Shown here: piece after piece, positions 26,468 to 34,629 of the stretch | Numbering within the stretch: the first letter of the stretch is position 1 | How the letters are laid out: each line of letters opens with the position of its first letter | NCBI RefSeq assembly: GCF_001027285.1 | Contig: NZ_CP011509.1 | Coordinates: 10,812,501-10,876,500, forward strand | Direction: 5' to 3' | DNA: 64,000 bases | Origin: Archangium gephyra | GTDB taxonomy: Bacteria; Myxococcota; Myxococcia; Myxococcales; Myxococcaceae | The notes under the pieces: model-generated | The model's input: only the letters and a program-made list of their open reading frames with translations | What the model was told of the DNA's origin: nothing | Database searches by the model: none | Program-made: the position numbers and the translations under genes

Positions 26468-27459
26468 GTGCCCACCTTCTCCCGGCGCGCCTTGCTCTCG
26501 GCGAACAGCTCGCTCATGACCTCCTCCAGCGGCGCGTTCTCCACCGTCAGGTCCTGCACCGGCAGGCTGGAGAGGGCCCGGCTCACGGTGGCGTTGACGG
26601 CGTCCTGCGGCACCTGGAGCACCGCCGTCACGTTGTCGTGCGTCACCACCTTGCCCAGCGGCGCCAGGCTCTCCGCCGCCACCGCCTGGTTGAGGCGCAG
26701 CACCACCCGCTTCTCCGGCCGCACCCGCTGCACCAGCGCGTCCAGGCCGCCGTCGTACGACAGCAGCCCCTTGTCGATGACGATGACGCGCGGGCACAGC
26801 GCCGCCACGTCGTCCATGTAGTGGCTGGTGAGGATGAGCGTGGCCCCGTTGCGCTCGTTGTAGGACTTGATGAAGGTCCGCATGGTGGCCTGCATGGACA
26901 CGTCCAGGCCGATGGTGGGCTCGTCCAGGAAGAGCACCTTGGGCCGGTGGATGAGGGCCGCCGCCAGCTCGCACTTCATCCGCTCGCCCAGCGACAGCTG
27001 CCTCGCCGGCTTGCCGATGAGCTCCTCCAGCTCCAACAACGTCACCAGCTCGTCCAGCGTCTGCTTGTATTGGGCGCGGGGGACGTCGTAGATGGCTCGA
27101 TTGAGCTCGAACGTCTCGGCGGGCGGCAGGTCCCACAGCAGCTGCTGCTTCTGCCCCATCACCAGCATGATCTTCTTGAGGAACGCATCCTCGCGGTGGC
27201 GGGGAACATGACCATCCACCCGCACTTCACCGCTCGACGGGTGGAGCAACCCGGAGAGCACCTTGAGGGTGGTGGTCTTGCCGGCGCCGTTGGGACCGAG
27301 GAAGCCCACACGCTCGCCGGGCTTTATCTCGAAGGAGATGCCATCCACCGCCTTCACCGACGTGTAGGTCCGGTGGATGACGGAGCGGAGGGCGGCCTTG
27401 AGGCCAGGCGGGCGCTTGTGGACCTGGTAGTGCTTGCGCAGGTCTCGGACGGAAATCAT
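26464..27459 (-). CDS. ABC exporter ATPase subunit (COG4586 type)
   Basis: 331 residues. Walker A GPNGAGKT (about 56-63), Q-loop MGQKQQLLWD, the signature LSLGERMK, Walker B VLFLDEPTIGLD and the switch His in LTSHYMDD are all intact. The LSLGERMK variant, the long N-terminal extension before the P-loop and the 90-residue C-terminal regulatory tail fit the COG4586 class paired with DUF990-type permeases. It is the first gene of the operon, divergent from the Rsm22-like gene across 62 bases. The start lacks a clear Shine-Dalgarno. Confidence 0.93.
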   Translation of the reverse strand: MISVRDLRKHYQVHKRPPGLKAALRSVIHRTYTSVKAVDGISFEIKPGERVGFLGPNGAGKTTTLKVLSGLLHPSSGEVRVDGHVPRHREDAFLKKIMLVMGQKQQLLWDLPPAETFELNRAIYDVPRAQYKQTLDELVTLLELEELIGKPARQLSLGERMKCELAAALIHRPKVLFLDEPTIGLDVSMQATMRTFIKSYNERNGATLILTSHYMDDVAALCPRVIVIDKGLLSYDGGLDALVQRVRPEKRVVLRLNQAVAAESLAPLGKVVTHDNVTAVLQVPQDAVNATVSRALSSLPVQDLTVENAPLEEVMSELFAESKARREKVGT

Positions 27460-27521
27460 TTGGGACGGGGTTTAACGCGGTTGCCCTTCAGAGGCGACCC
27501 CTCGTTGGAAGGCAGGGTTGG

Positions 27522-28718
27522 ATGAGTGGCGCTTACGGCAAGGACCTGGAGCGGTGGATACCGCGGCTGATCGCCGTCTGGCGCGAGGCCCGGAAGCGAG
27601 GCGACGGCCCCGAGACGCGCCTCACCCCCCAGGAGGTGAAGGAGGTGGGCGCGGGGGTGAAGCAGCTCTCGCTCGGGCTGACGCGCGACCGGAAGCTGGC
27701 CGGCGCGAAGTACATGGACGACCCGAAGCTGCTGGGCGCCTACCTGCTCTTCTACTGGCCCGTCTCCTACGCCCAGGCCCGTGAGGCGCTCGGGGAGCTG
27801 CCCAACCGGCCCCGCACGGTGCTGGACCTGGGGAGCGGACCGGGCCCCCTGGCCTTCGCCGCGCTGGACGCGGGGGCCGCCGAGGTGACGGCGGCGGACC
27901 GGAGCAAGCCAGCGCTGACGCTCGCCCGGGCGCTCGCCGCGGAGGCGGGCGAGGCATTGGCCACCCGGGAGTGGGACCCCACGCGCAAGGCGGCCCCGCC
28001 CGAGGGCAAGTACGACCTCATCACCATGGGCCATGTCCTCAACGAGCTGTACGGCGCGGGGGACGAGGCGGTGAAGCCGCGCGCGGCGCTGCTGGAGCAG
28101 GTGCTGGCGCAGGTGAAGCCGGGCGGGAGCCTGCTGGTGCTGGAGCCGGCGCTGCGCGAGACGTCGCGGCTGCTGCTGAAGGTGCGGGACGAGATGGTGG
28201 AGAAGGGCTACGCCATCCGCGCGCCATGCATGTACCGGGGGGCGTGTCCGGCGCTGGTGAAGGAGAGCGACTGGTGCCACGCGGAGCGCGACTGGCCGAT
28301 GCCCAAGGTGGTGGAGGAGATCGCGCGGGCGGCGGGGCTCCACAAGGAGTCGCTGAAGATGAGCTACCTGATGCTGGCGCCGAAGGGCGAGGGCTGGCCG
28401 GAGCCGAGGCCGGAGCGGCTGTTCCGGATCGTCTCCGAGTCGCTCGAGGGCAAGGGTCGGCAGCGCTTCATCGGCTGCGGGCCCGAGGGCCGCATGGGGC
28501 TGGCGATGCAGGAGAAGCACCGCACGGAGAAGAACGAGCGCTTCTTCAAGCTGCACCGGGGAGACGTCATCTCGGTGACGAACACGGAGGCGAAGGGAGA
28601 CGGGCTCGCGCTGGACGACACGTCGGAGGTGAAGGTGGTGGCCTACGCGGGCAAGGGAGTCCCCCCCGCGCCCCCCACCCCTCTCCCCTCGGGAGAGGGA
28701 AAGGGTGAGGGGAGCTGA
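27522..28718 (+). CDS. Rsm22-like S-adenosylmethionine methyltransferase with Fe-S cysteines
   Basis: 398 residues. The class I fold is shown by the SAM loop VLDLGSGPGPLAFAAL (about 102-117) and ITMGHVLNELYG. Four cysteines in APCMYRGACPALVKESDWCH match the iron-sulfur site of the Rsm22/METTL17 group, which acts in mitochondrial and bacterial small-subunit assembly. Whether the bacterial members methylate anything is unsettled. A beta-rich C-terminal domain follows from about residue 300. The final residues (PTPLPSGEGKGEGS) are encoded by a copy of the dispersed palindromic repeat and are probably not part of the original protein. Confidence 0.88.
   Translation: MSGAYGKDLERWIPRLIAVWREARKRGDGPETRLTPQEVKEVGAGVKQLSLGLTRDRKLAGAKYMDDPKLLGAYLLFYWPVSYAQAREALGELPNRPRTVLDLGSGPGPLAFAALDAGAAEVTAADRSKPALTLARALAAEAGEALATREWDPTRKAAPPEGKYDLITMGHVLNELYGAGDEAVKPRAALLEQVLAQVKPGGSLLVLEPALRETSRLLLKVRDEMVEKGYAIRAPCMYRGACPALVKESDWCHAERDWPMPKVVEEIARAAGLHKESLKMSYLMLAPKGEGWPEPRPERLFRIVSESLEGKGRQRFIGCGPEGRMGLAMQEKHRTEKNERFFKLHRGDVISVTNTEAKGDGLALDDTSEVKVVAYAGKGVPPAPPTPLPSGEGKGEGS
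28676..28715. repeat. Dispersed palindromic repeat, copy 5, inside a coding sequence
   Basis: CACCCCTCTCCC, then CTC and GGGAGAGGG with the tail AAAGGGTGAGGGG. It lies entirely in the 3' end of the Rsm22-like gene and stays in frame up to the TGA at 28716-28718. Confidence 0.8.
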
Positions 28719-28773
28719 GCCCCGGGTTCCCCCAGGAAGAGGGCCCGTGTCACCAGGGCCCGAGCTCAGGGCC

Positions 28774-28974
28774 CTACTTCAAGGGAGCGGAGAACCCGCC
28801 GTCGAGCAGCAGGCCGCGCATGAAGCGGAAGGCGAGCACGCTCTCCCGGGCGCTCTCGCGGGCGGAGGCGAGCAGCGCCTGGGCGATCACGCCGGCCTCG
28901 ACACGCAGCAGCGTCAGGGCGCTCGTCGAGGGGGCATCGGTGCGAGGGGTATTCAACAGGGACGCGACGTTCAT
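28774..28974 (-). CDS. Small hypothetical protein
   Basis: 66 residues, begins MNVASLLNTP, strongly helical, with Leu/Ala/Arg repeats (LLRVEAGVIAQALLASA). It has no signal peptide. Codon bias matches real genes, but only a weak GAG ribosome site is visible before the ATG. It is convergent with the Rsm22-like gene and 71 bases downstream of the envelope-protein gene on the same strand. The helical, Ser/Ala-rich layout loosely recalls YjfB-type small motility proteins; this is only an impression. Confidence 0.5.
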   Translation of the reverse strand: MNVASLLNTPRTDAPSTSALTLLRVEAGVIAQALLASARESARESVLAFRFMRGLLLDGGFSAPLK

Positions 28975-29045
28975 GGGGCCTACTCTTCACCCTCCATGCG
29001 AAGCCCGTGTTGCTCGCGGGTGAACTCCCGGTGACTTCGCTCTCG

Positions 29046-29906
29046 TCAGATGGCCAGGCCGAACGAGAGATACGGGCCGGGCAGCACGTCCTGGTGGACG
29101 ACACCATCCACCTTGCCCGCGTCGTTCAACACCAGCATGCGCATGCCACCGCGCAGGGCCAACAGGCGCGAATCGCCGAAGTACCACGCCAGCCCCCCCG
29201 CCGCGTCGAGCTGGCGGTAGGGCCACGGGGTGAGCTGCACCCGGGCCTCCAGGGAGAGCGAGCTCCCCAGGTACAGCTCGGACGAGAGTCCCACGCTGGG
29301 GCCGACGAAGGTGACATCCGGCGCCTTCGCGATGGACAGGCCGCCCTCCACCCGCACCCGCCCCGCCCACCCCTTCAACACGGCCATCGACAGGTGCAGT
29401 TCCGTCACGGAGATGTCGTCCGTCACGCCGCTCCCATCGTCGGCTCGCAGGGAGAGCGCGCTCGCCCGCACGAAGCCTCCGAACCGCTCCCCCTCCAGGC
29501 CCAGATGGAGGCCCACCCCCGCGCCCTCCCGCATGGCCTGGGCCTCGATTCCCAGGGTGAAGTTCCTGTGCCGGCGGGACGCGAACGTGTCCTCGTGCCC
29601 GGAGGAGTGCGAGGGCGTGGACGTCACATAGCTGTAGGTGGGCTCGACGTAGTCCTGCGGCGGCGGAGCCGACGCGTCCGGAGAGGCGTCATGCACGTCG
29701 TCGCCGCTGGAGCCGGAGTCCTCCGTCACGGGGGAGGCATCGTGCACGGCCCCCGTCACGGGGGACGCATCATGGGTCCGCGAGTCCGGCTCCTGCCTCG
29801 ACTCCGAGGAGTCCGAGCTCTTGCCGAAGCGGGCCTCGGCGGAGGCGGACACGAGCAACGCCCCGGCGAGCAGGGCACACGGCAGGACACGGAGGGGCGA
29901 GGACAT
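29046..29906 (-). CDS. Secreted, probably outer-membrane beta-barrel protein with HDASP repeats
   Basis: 286 residues. A classical Sec signal peptide (hydrophobic core about 6-20, cleavage after SASAEA) is followed by a Ser/Asp-rich linker with three near-identical HDASPVT-type units (about residues 44-76). The rest (about 105-286) consists of alternating amphipathic strands with aromatic girdle residues (FTLGIEAQA, GVGLHLGLEG, LSLEARVQLTPWPY) ending in LSFGLAI. This is the pattern of a small outer-membrane beta barrel, with a C-terminal hydrophobic residue instead of Phe. There is no close family match. The gene is preceded by repeat copy 6. Confidence 0.7.
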   Translation of the reverse strand: MSSPLRVLPCALLAGALLVSASAEARFGKSSDSSESRQEPDSRTHDASPVTGAVHDASPVTEDSGSSGDDVHDASPDASAPPPQDYVEPTYSYVTSTPSHSSGHEDTFASRRHRNFTLGIEAQAMREGAGVGLHLGLEGERFGGFVRASALSLRADDGSGVTDDISVTELHLSMAVLKGWAGRVRVEGGLSIAKAPDVTFVGPSVGLSSELYLGSSLSLEARVQLTPWPYRQLDAAGGLAWYFGDSRLLALRGGMRMLVLNDAGKVDGVVHQDVLPGPYLSFGLAI

Positions 29907-29967
29907 AGCGGTTTCCGGTGGTGGACGAATCAGGCCCTCGGACGCGCCCGGCGCCCCGATATTCAAA

Positions 29968-30014
29968 CCGGGAGCCGGATACCCTCACCCCACCCCTCTC
30001 CCGGCGGGAGGGGG
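29968..30014. repeat. Dispersed palindromic repeat, copy 6
   Basis: CCGGGAGCCGGATACCCTCA, CCCCACCCCTCTCCC, GGC, GGGAGGGGG: a diverged member whose palindrome is less perfect. It begins six bases after the M20 peptidase stop on that gene's strand and lies upstream of the beta-barrel gene. Confidence 0.75.
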
Positions 30015-30019
30015 AGGAG

Positions 30020-31405
30020 CTACTTCAGGTCCTTCGCCAGCTCCTCGTAGAGGTGGATGGCGCTGCGCACCGCCTTCTCGTAGTCGCCCAGGTGCAGGCT
30101 CTCGTTCTCCGAGTGTGCATTCGTGTACGGGTCCTCCACGCCGATGAGCAGCGCCGGCACGCCGCCCAGCTCCTTGGCGAACGGCTCCACGAAGGGAATC
30201 GACGCACCGCAGCCAATGGCCACCGGGTCCGTCCCGTAGCCCTTGCGCAGCGCGCGGAACGCCGCCTGGAAGGCCGGGTGCGAGATGTCCGTGAACCACG
30301 GGCCCGCGGGCGGGTCCTGCTTGAGGTGAAGCTCCAGACCCCAGGGCAGCGCCTTCTTCAGGTGCTCCACCAGCCGCCGCTGCACGTCCTGGGCGTCCAT
30401 GTCCGGCACGACGCGGATGCCCACGCGGGCCCACGCCACGTCGCAGATGATGTTGCGCGCGTCCTTGCGGCTGCTGGCCTGGATGGCGTTGATGGCCAGC
30501 GACGGCTGCCGCCAGTTCATCTCCCACGGGTGGCGCCCGCCCAGCATCTGCGCCCCCGGCACCATGCCCACCTGCTTCTTGAAGTACTCCGCGTCACCCG
30601 GCAGCGCCTGGATGCTCTTGCGCTCGCCCTCGCTCAGCGGACGCACCTGCTCGTAGATGCCCTCGATGGCGATGCTCCCATCCGGGTTCGTCAGCGTCGC
30701 CAGCATCCGGCACAGCGCCATCACCGGATCCGGCACCGGCCCGCCCCACATGCCCGAGTGCACCGCCTGCCGCAGCGCGCGCACCTCCACGTCCACCGTC
30801 ACCAGTCCGCGCAGCGCCGTGGTGATGGACGGCAGCCCCGTCTCGAAGTTCGACGTGTCCGTCAGCACGATGGCGTCCGCCTTCAGCAGCGCCTTGTGCT
30901 TCTGCAGGAACGTGCCGAGGTGTTCACTGCCCACCTCCTCCTCGCCCTCGATGACGACCTTCACGTTGAGCGGCAGGCTTCCCGTGCCCTTCAGCCACGC
31001 GTCCACCGCGGAGGTGTGCACCACGATGCCCGCCTTGTCGTCCGCTGAACCCCGCCCGTACAGCCGGCCGTCCCGCTCCTGCGGCTCGAACGGCGGGCTC
31101 TTCCACGCCGCCTCGTCTCCCGCCGGCTGTACGTCATGGTGGGCATACAGCAGCAGCGTGGGTTTGCCAGGGGCCTTCAAAATCTCGCCATACACATACG
31201 GATGTGCGCCTTGTATCTCCAAAAGCTGCACATTTTCGAAGCCACGCGACTTCAACAGTCTCGCTGTCGCTTCCGCGCTCGCGCGTACGTGAGACGGATC
31301 GAACCCGTCGAAAGACACACTGGGAATGCGGATCAACTGCTTCAAATCTTCGAGATAGCTGTTCTTCTGCGCGTCGAAATGGGCCAGGGCCTTGTCGGTG
31401 GACAT
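30020..31405 (-). CDS. M20-family dipeptidase
   Basis: 461 residues, cytoplasmic. It cleaves dipeptides or beta-Ala/gamma-linked peptides with two zinc ions. Zinc ligands are visible in LYAHHDVQP (His, about 88), GSADDK (bridging Asp, about 118), EGEEEVGS (catalytic and ligand Glu, about 152-153), LTDTSNF (Asp) and the terminal NAHSENE (His, about 437). The insert between the two halves of the catalytic domain is the usual dimerisation domain. GAGGGA is close upstream of the ATG. It is divergent from the receiver gene at 31548. Confidence 0.95.
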   Translation of the reverse strand: MSTDKALAHFDAQKNSYLEDLKQLIRIPSVSFDGFDPSHVRASAEATARLLKSRGFENVQLLEIQGAHPYVYGEILKAPGKPTLLLYAHHDVQPAGDEAAWKSPPFEPQERDGRLYGRGSADDKAGIVVHTSAVDAWLKGTGSLPLNVKVVIEGEEEVGSEHLGTFLQKHKALLKADAIVLTDTSNFETGLPSITTALRGLVTVDVEVRALRQAVHSGMWGGPVPDPVMALCRMLATLTNPDGSIAIEGIYEQVRPLSEGERKSIQALPGDAEYFKKQVGMVPGAQMLGGRHPWEMNWRQPSLAINAIQASSRKDARNIICDVAWARVGIRVVPDMDAQDVQRRLVEHLKKALPWGLELHLKQDPPAGPWFTDISHPAFQAAFRALRKGYGTDPVAIGCGASIPFVEPFAKELGGVPALLIGVEDPYTNAHSENESLHLGDYEKAVRSAIHLYEELAKDLK

Positions 31406-31547
31406 GCTCCCTCACTTACTCGAAAAGCAGGCGGTGGTGCCGCATGCGTCGACTTCCCGTCCATCATCTTTCACACTGCGTTCAGCGATGCACGGCGTTT
31501 CAGGTTGTGCGGGCATTCGGCTGGGATATGCCTTATCATTCACGCGC

Positions 31548-31919
31548 ATGACCACCCCGACGCTGCTGCTGGTCGATGACGATCGCTTCGTTCGTCATCT
31601 CCTGAAAGACGCCATCCACGAGAGTGGTCTGGAAGTGAGGCTGCTGGAGGCCTCGGATGGACAGGAGGGGCTCGAGGTGGCGGCGCGCGAGCGGCCCTCG
31701 GTGATGCTGCTGGATCTCTTCATGCCCCGGCGCAGCGGGCTGGAGGTGCTGGCCGCCATCAAGGAGTCCTCTCCCGACACGCGGGTGCTCATCATCAGCA
31801 GCATGGATGCCGAGCCCGTGGTGGAGCAGGCGATGTCCGCCGGAGCCGTGGGCTTCGTGGGCAAGCCCTTCCATCCGTTGGAGATCGCCCTCGCCGTCCG
31901 GCAGGCCCTGGCCCACTGA
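31548..31919 (+). CDS. Single-domain response regulator (receiver)
   Basis: 123 residues, a receiver without an output domain. The acidic pocket DDD (about 10-12), phospho-acceptor Asp56 in MLLDLFMP, the Ser in IISSMDA and the Lys of GKPF near 106 are all intact. Such proteins relay phosphate or bind targets directly. It is followed after 20 bases by the PilZ-containing gene and likely co-transcribed with it, suggesting a shared pathway. A weak promoter-like TTGTGC / TATGCC pair (spacing 16) lies about 20-45 bases upstream. Confidence 0.93.
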   Translation: MTTPTLLLVDDDRFVRHLLKDAIHESGLEVRLLEASDGQEGLEVAARERPSVMLLDLFMPRRSGLEVLAAIKESSPDTRVLIISSMDAEPVVEQAMSAGAVGFVGKPFHPLEIALAVRQALAH

Positions 31920-31939
31920 GCCCCTCACGAGGTGACCGC

Positions 31940-32842
31940 GTGTCGACGAATTACTGGATCGGAGATTCCATCGGTCGCGTGCTGGGGCCCCTGACGCTCC
32001 AGTCCCTGCGGGAGCTGATCGGCTCGGGGCGGCTCAAGGCCGTCACCCGCGCCTCGCGCGATGGCTCCTCGTGGGAGCCCATCGAGCAGTTCAACGAGGT
32101 GAAGGATCTGCTGGGCTCGCTCAAGGCCAACCCGGCCGCCGAGCAGCAGCAGGCCGAGCGGCTGCGCCAGCAGCTGCGGCAGATGCAGGGGATGCCCGCC
32201 CACCAGCTCTTCGGCGTGAAGCCGGACGCGCCGGCGGAGGAGCTGCGCGGCGCCTTCTTCCGTCTGGCGAAGCGCTACTCGCCGGAGCACCAGGGGCCGG
32301 ACACCCACCCCGAGCTGCGCAAGGTGCATGCCGAGGTCTTCGAGCTGCTCTCCAGCCGCATGCGCGAGGCCGAGGCCCAGGCGCCCCGCGCGGTCCCTGG
32401 CGCCCGGACGGGCACGCCCCACGGTGGGGTGCGCGCCGTCCAGCAGCAGCAGGCTCCGGTCTACACCTACTCGGCCGAGGAGTTCGTCGGGCTGCAGCAG
32501 ACGCGCAACGACCGGCTCCAGGTGGACGTCAAGGTGACGCCCCGCACCCTGGGCATCTTCACCGACCACCGCATCATCAACCTCCAGGCCGGCGGCCTCT
32601 TCATCCCCACCGACAAGCCGCTGCGGCTGGGCACGCGCGTGGACCTGGTGCTCCACTTCGAGCAGCAGGAGAAGCAGATCAAGCTGCGCAGCTCCGTCAT
32701 CTGGGAGTACTCGCTGGATGACGGCAAGCAGCCGCGCGGCTACGGCCTGGGCCTGGCGGATCTGCGCGCCGAGGAGCGCTCGTTCCTGGACGAGTTCCTC
32801 CGCAGCGGCGGGCGCGCCGGGGCGACTACAACAAGCCGCTGA
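31940..32842 (+). CDS. GYF-like / J-like / PilZ (TIGR02266-type) fusion protein
   Basis: 300 residues from a GTG with GAGG upstream. Residues about 5-55 (YWIGDSIGRVLGPLTLQSLRELI) resemble a GYF_2-type domain that recognises Pro-rich peptides. Residues about 85-125 follow the J-domain layout (HQLFGVKPDAPAEELRGAFF then RLAKRYSPE), but the essential HPD is replaced by SPE, so DnaK stimulation is unlikely. A Gln/Pro linker leads to a PilZ-like domain (about 180-290) of the type expanded in Myxococcus. Strong RxxxR and D/NxSxxG motifs are not obvious, so c-di-GMP binding is uncertain. The 3' end overlaps a small convergent gene. Confidence 0.8.
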   Translation: MSTNYWIGDSIGRVLGPLTLQSLRELIGSGRLKAVTRASRDGSSWEPIEQFNEVKDLLGSLKANPAAEQQQAERLRQQLRQMQGMPAHQLFGVKPDAPAEELRGAFFRLAKRYSPEHQGPDTHPELRKVHAEVFELLSSRMREAEAQAPRAVPGARTGTPHGGVRAVQQQQAPVYTYSAEEFVGLQQTRNDRLQVDVKVTPRTLGIFTDHRIINLQAGGLFIPTDKPLRLGTRVDLVLHFEQQEKQIKLRSSVIWEYSLDDGKQPRGYGLGLADLRAEERSFLDEFLRSGGRAGATTTSR

Positions 32843-32936
32843 GGAGGATGGCGGCCATCACCAGGTAGCCGGCCGCCACCACCACCACGGCCTTCAGTTC
32901 CAGCCCATCCGGATTCGTCACGTTGGCGAAGCTCAT
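32826..32936 (-). CDS. 36-residue predicted membrane miniprotein
   Basis: An ATG-started frame of 36 codons ending in TAG, with GGGGGA eight bases upstream of the start. The product begins with a polar MSFANVTNPDGLELK and continues with a single hydrophobic helix (AVVVVAAGYLVMAAILLSGLL), a type II-like single-pass layout. It overlaps the last 17 bases of the PilZ gene and is too short for ordinary gene callers. The ribosome site, helix length and genome-like codons support expression, but no homologue is known to me. Confidence 0.55.
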   Translation of the reverse strand: MSFANVTNPDGLELKAVVVVAAGYLVMAAILLSGLL

Positions 32937-33012
32937 GTGCAATTCCCCCGTCATGCCCTACGCTTGGATCTACGGAGCACGGCGGAAGTGATTGCATCCG
33001 GGAGGAAGTGAA

Positions 33013-34629
33013 GTGTCCGACATGGCGGAGTACCGGCCGCTCGAGGGGCTCCCCGCTCCGGTCCTGGTGGTACGCGACAACCACGTGGTCTACGCCAACC
33101 CGGCACTGCTCACGTTGCTGGGCGTGGGCCTGGAGGAGGTGCGCGCCACCGATTTCCTCAAGCTGCTGGCCCGCTACGCGCCCGCGGATCAATCGTGGTT
33201 GGAGCCCATGCAGGCGGACTACGCGCGCGGGCAGGGAATTCCCGACACGGTATGGGTCCGCATCCGCGAGGCGGGAGGCCAGGAGCGCACCTGGTGCATG
33301 CGCCGGGGCGAGGGCTCGTGGCCCGGAGAGCTGCTGCTGATGCTGTTCGACGCCGAGGGCGAGGCCAGCACGCGGCGGCTCACCGAGGCACTCGTGCAGA
33401 CGGCCGGTGAGATGGTGCGCTGCCGTGACGAGCAGACGGTGCTGGAGACGGCGGTGGAGGCCATCCACCGGCAGGGCTTCTTCGTGACGGTGCTGTTGCT
33501 CGAGGGGGAGATGCTCGTCCATGGGCCGATGCGGCAGGACCCCGTTCAGGTGGCCGCCGCCGAGATGCTCTACGGGCAGCCCATCCAGGAGGTGCGTTTT
33601 CCCCGCGCCAGCGTGCCCCACCTCGAGGAGGTGCTCACCCGGCGCAAGGCGGCCTTCCACCAGGACATGCTGCGGGCGCTGGAGAACTTCCATCCCTCGG
33701 AGCTGCTGGCGCAGATGCGGCGCGCCCACCCCCTCGTCCGGGGACTGGACGCCCCCATCTTCGTGGAGGGGCAGCCCTACGGGGTGCTGTCCGTCCAGGG
33801 CGAGACGCTGACGCCCACGAGCGCGGCCACGCTGGAGCTGTTCGCCCGGCAGGTGGGCGGAGCGCTGGAGAACGTGCGCCACCACCGGCTGGCGGCCCTG
33901 CGGCTGGCCGAGCTGTCACGGCTGCAGTCGGAGCTGGTGGCCCAGGAGCGGCTGACGGTGCTCGGCGAGGCGGCGGGCGTGGTGGCTCACGAGGTACGCA
34001 ACCCGCTGGGCTCCATCCTCAACGCGGTGGCGGTGCTCAAGCGGGACAAGCTGGGCCCGGTGGGGACGAGCGCGGTGGAGATGCTGGAGGAGGAAGCCAC
34101 GCGGCTGGACGCGATGGTGCGTGACCTGCTGGACGTGGTGCGTCCCCTGGAGCCCCGGCCGCGCCCGCTCAACCTGGGCGAGCTGGCCCGGCGCACGCTG
34201 GAGCTCTTCCACGAGCGGCGCCAGCTGGGCACCGTGAAGGTGACGGTGGACGAGGCGCCCGGCCTGCCGGTGATTCACGCGGACGAGACGCTGTTGCAGC
34301 TGGCGCTGGAGAACCTGTTGCGCAACGCGGTGCAGGCCTCGCCCTCGGGAGGGCAGGTGCGCGTGGCGGTGGAGAGCGTGCCGGAGGGCATGAGCCTCAC
34401 CGTGGAGGACCAGGGCCCTGGCGTCTCCTCGGGGGACACCCAGCGCATCTTCGAGCCCTTCTTCACCACGCGCACCACGGGCACGGGCCTGGGCCTGGCC
34501 GTGGTGCGGCGGGTGGTGCTCGCCCATGGGGGCACGGTGTCGGTGGGCCAGCGGCACGGAGGCGGCGCGCGTTTCGAGCTGCGGCTGCCGCTCCAGCTGG
34601 AGCCCACGCCCCTTCCGACCGCCCCTTAG
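33013..34629 (+). CDS. Soluble hybrid-free histidine kinase, PAS-GAF-HisKA-HATPase
   Basis: 538 residues from a GTG seven bases after GGAGG. The order is a PAS-like domain (about 10-115), a GAF-like domain (about 125-290), and a dimerisation/phospho-acceptor helix with His326 in VAHEVRNPLGS. The catalytic domain shows the N box ENLLRNAVQAS (about 422-432), G1 DQGPGVS, F box EPFFTT and G2 GTGLGLAVV. No membrane helix is present, so it senses a cytoplasmic signal. No receiver is fused or immediately downstream; the nearby receiver at 31548 is a possible partner. It overlaps the convergent methyltransferase gene by four bases. Confidence 0.93.
   Translation: MSDMAEYRPLEGLPAPVLVVRDNHVVYANPALLTLLGVGLEEVRATDFLKLLARYAPADQSWLEPMQADYARGQGIPDTVWVRIREAGGQERTWCMRRGEGSWPGELLLMLFDAEGEASTRRLTEALVQTAGEMVRCRDEQTVLETAVEAIHRQGFFVTVLLLEGEMLVHGPMRQDPVQVAAAEMLYGQPIQEVRFPRASVPHLEEVLTRRKAAFHQDMLRALENFHPSELLAQMRRAHPLVRGLDAPIFVEGQPYGVLSVQGETLTPTSAATLELFARQVGGALENVRHHRLAALRLAELSRLQSELVAQERLTVLGEAAGVVAHEVRNPLGSILNAVAVLKRDKLGPVGTSAVEMLEEEATRLDAMVRDLLDVVRPLEPRPRPLNLGELARRTLELFHERRQLGTVKVTVDEAPGLPVIHADETLLQLALENLLRNAVQASPSGGQVRVAVESVPEGMSLTVEDQGPGVSSGDTQRIFEPFFTTRTTGTGLGLAVVRRVVLAHGGTVSVGQRHGGGARFELRLPLQLEPTPLPTAP

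Noticed and set aside
31285-31310. Sequence resembling a tRNA T-loop (GGATCGAACCCGTC)
   Set aside because: It lies inside the M20 peptidase gene and no matching acceptor, anticodon or D stems are present.
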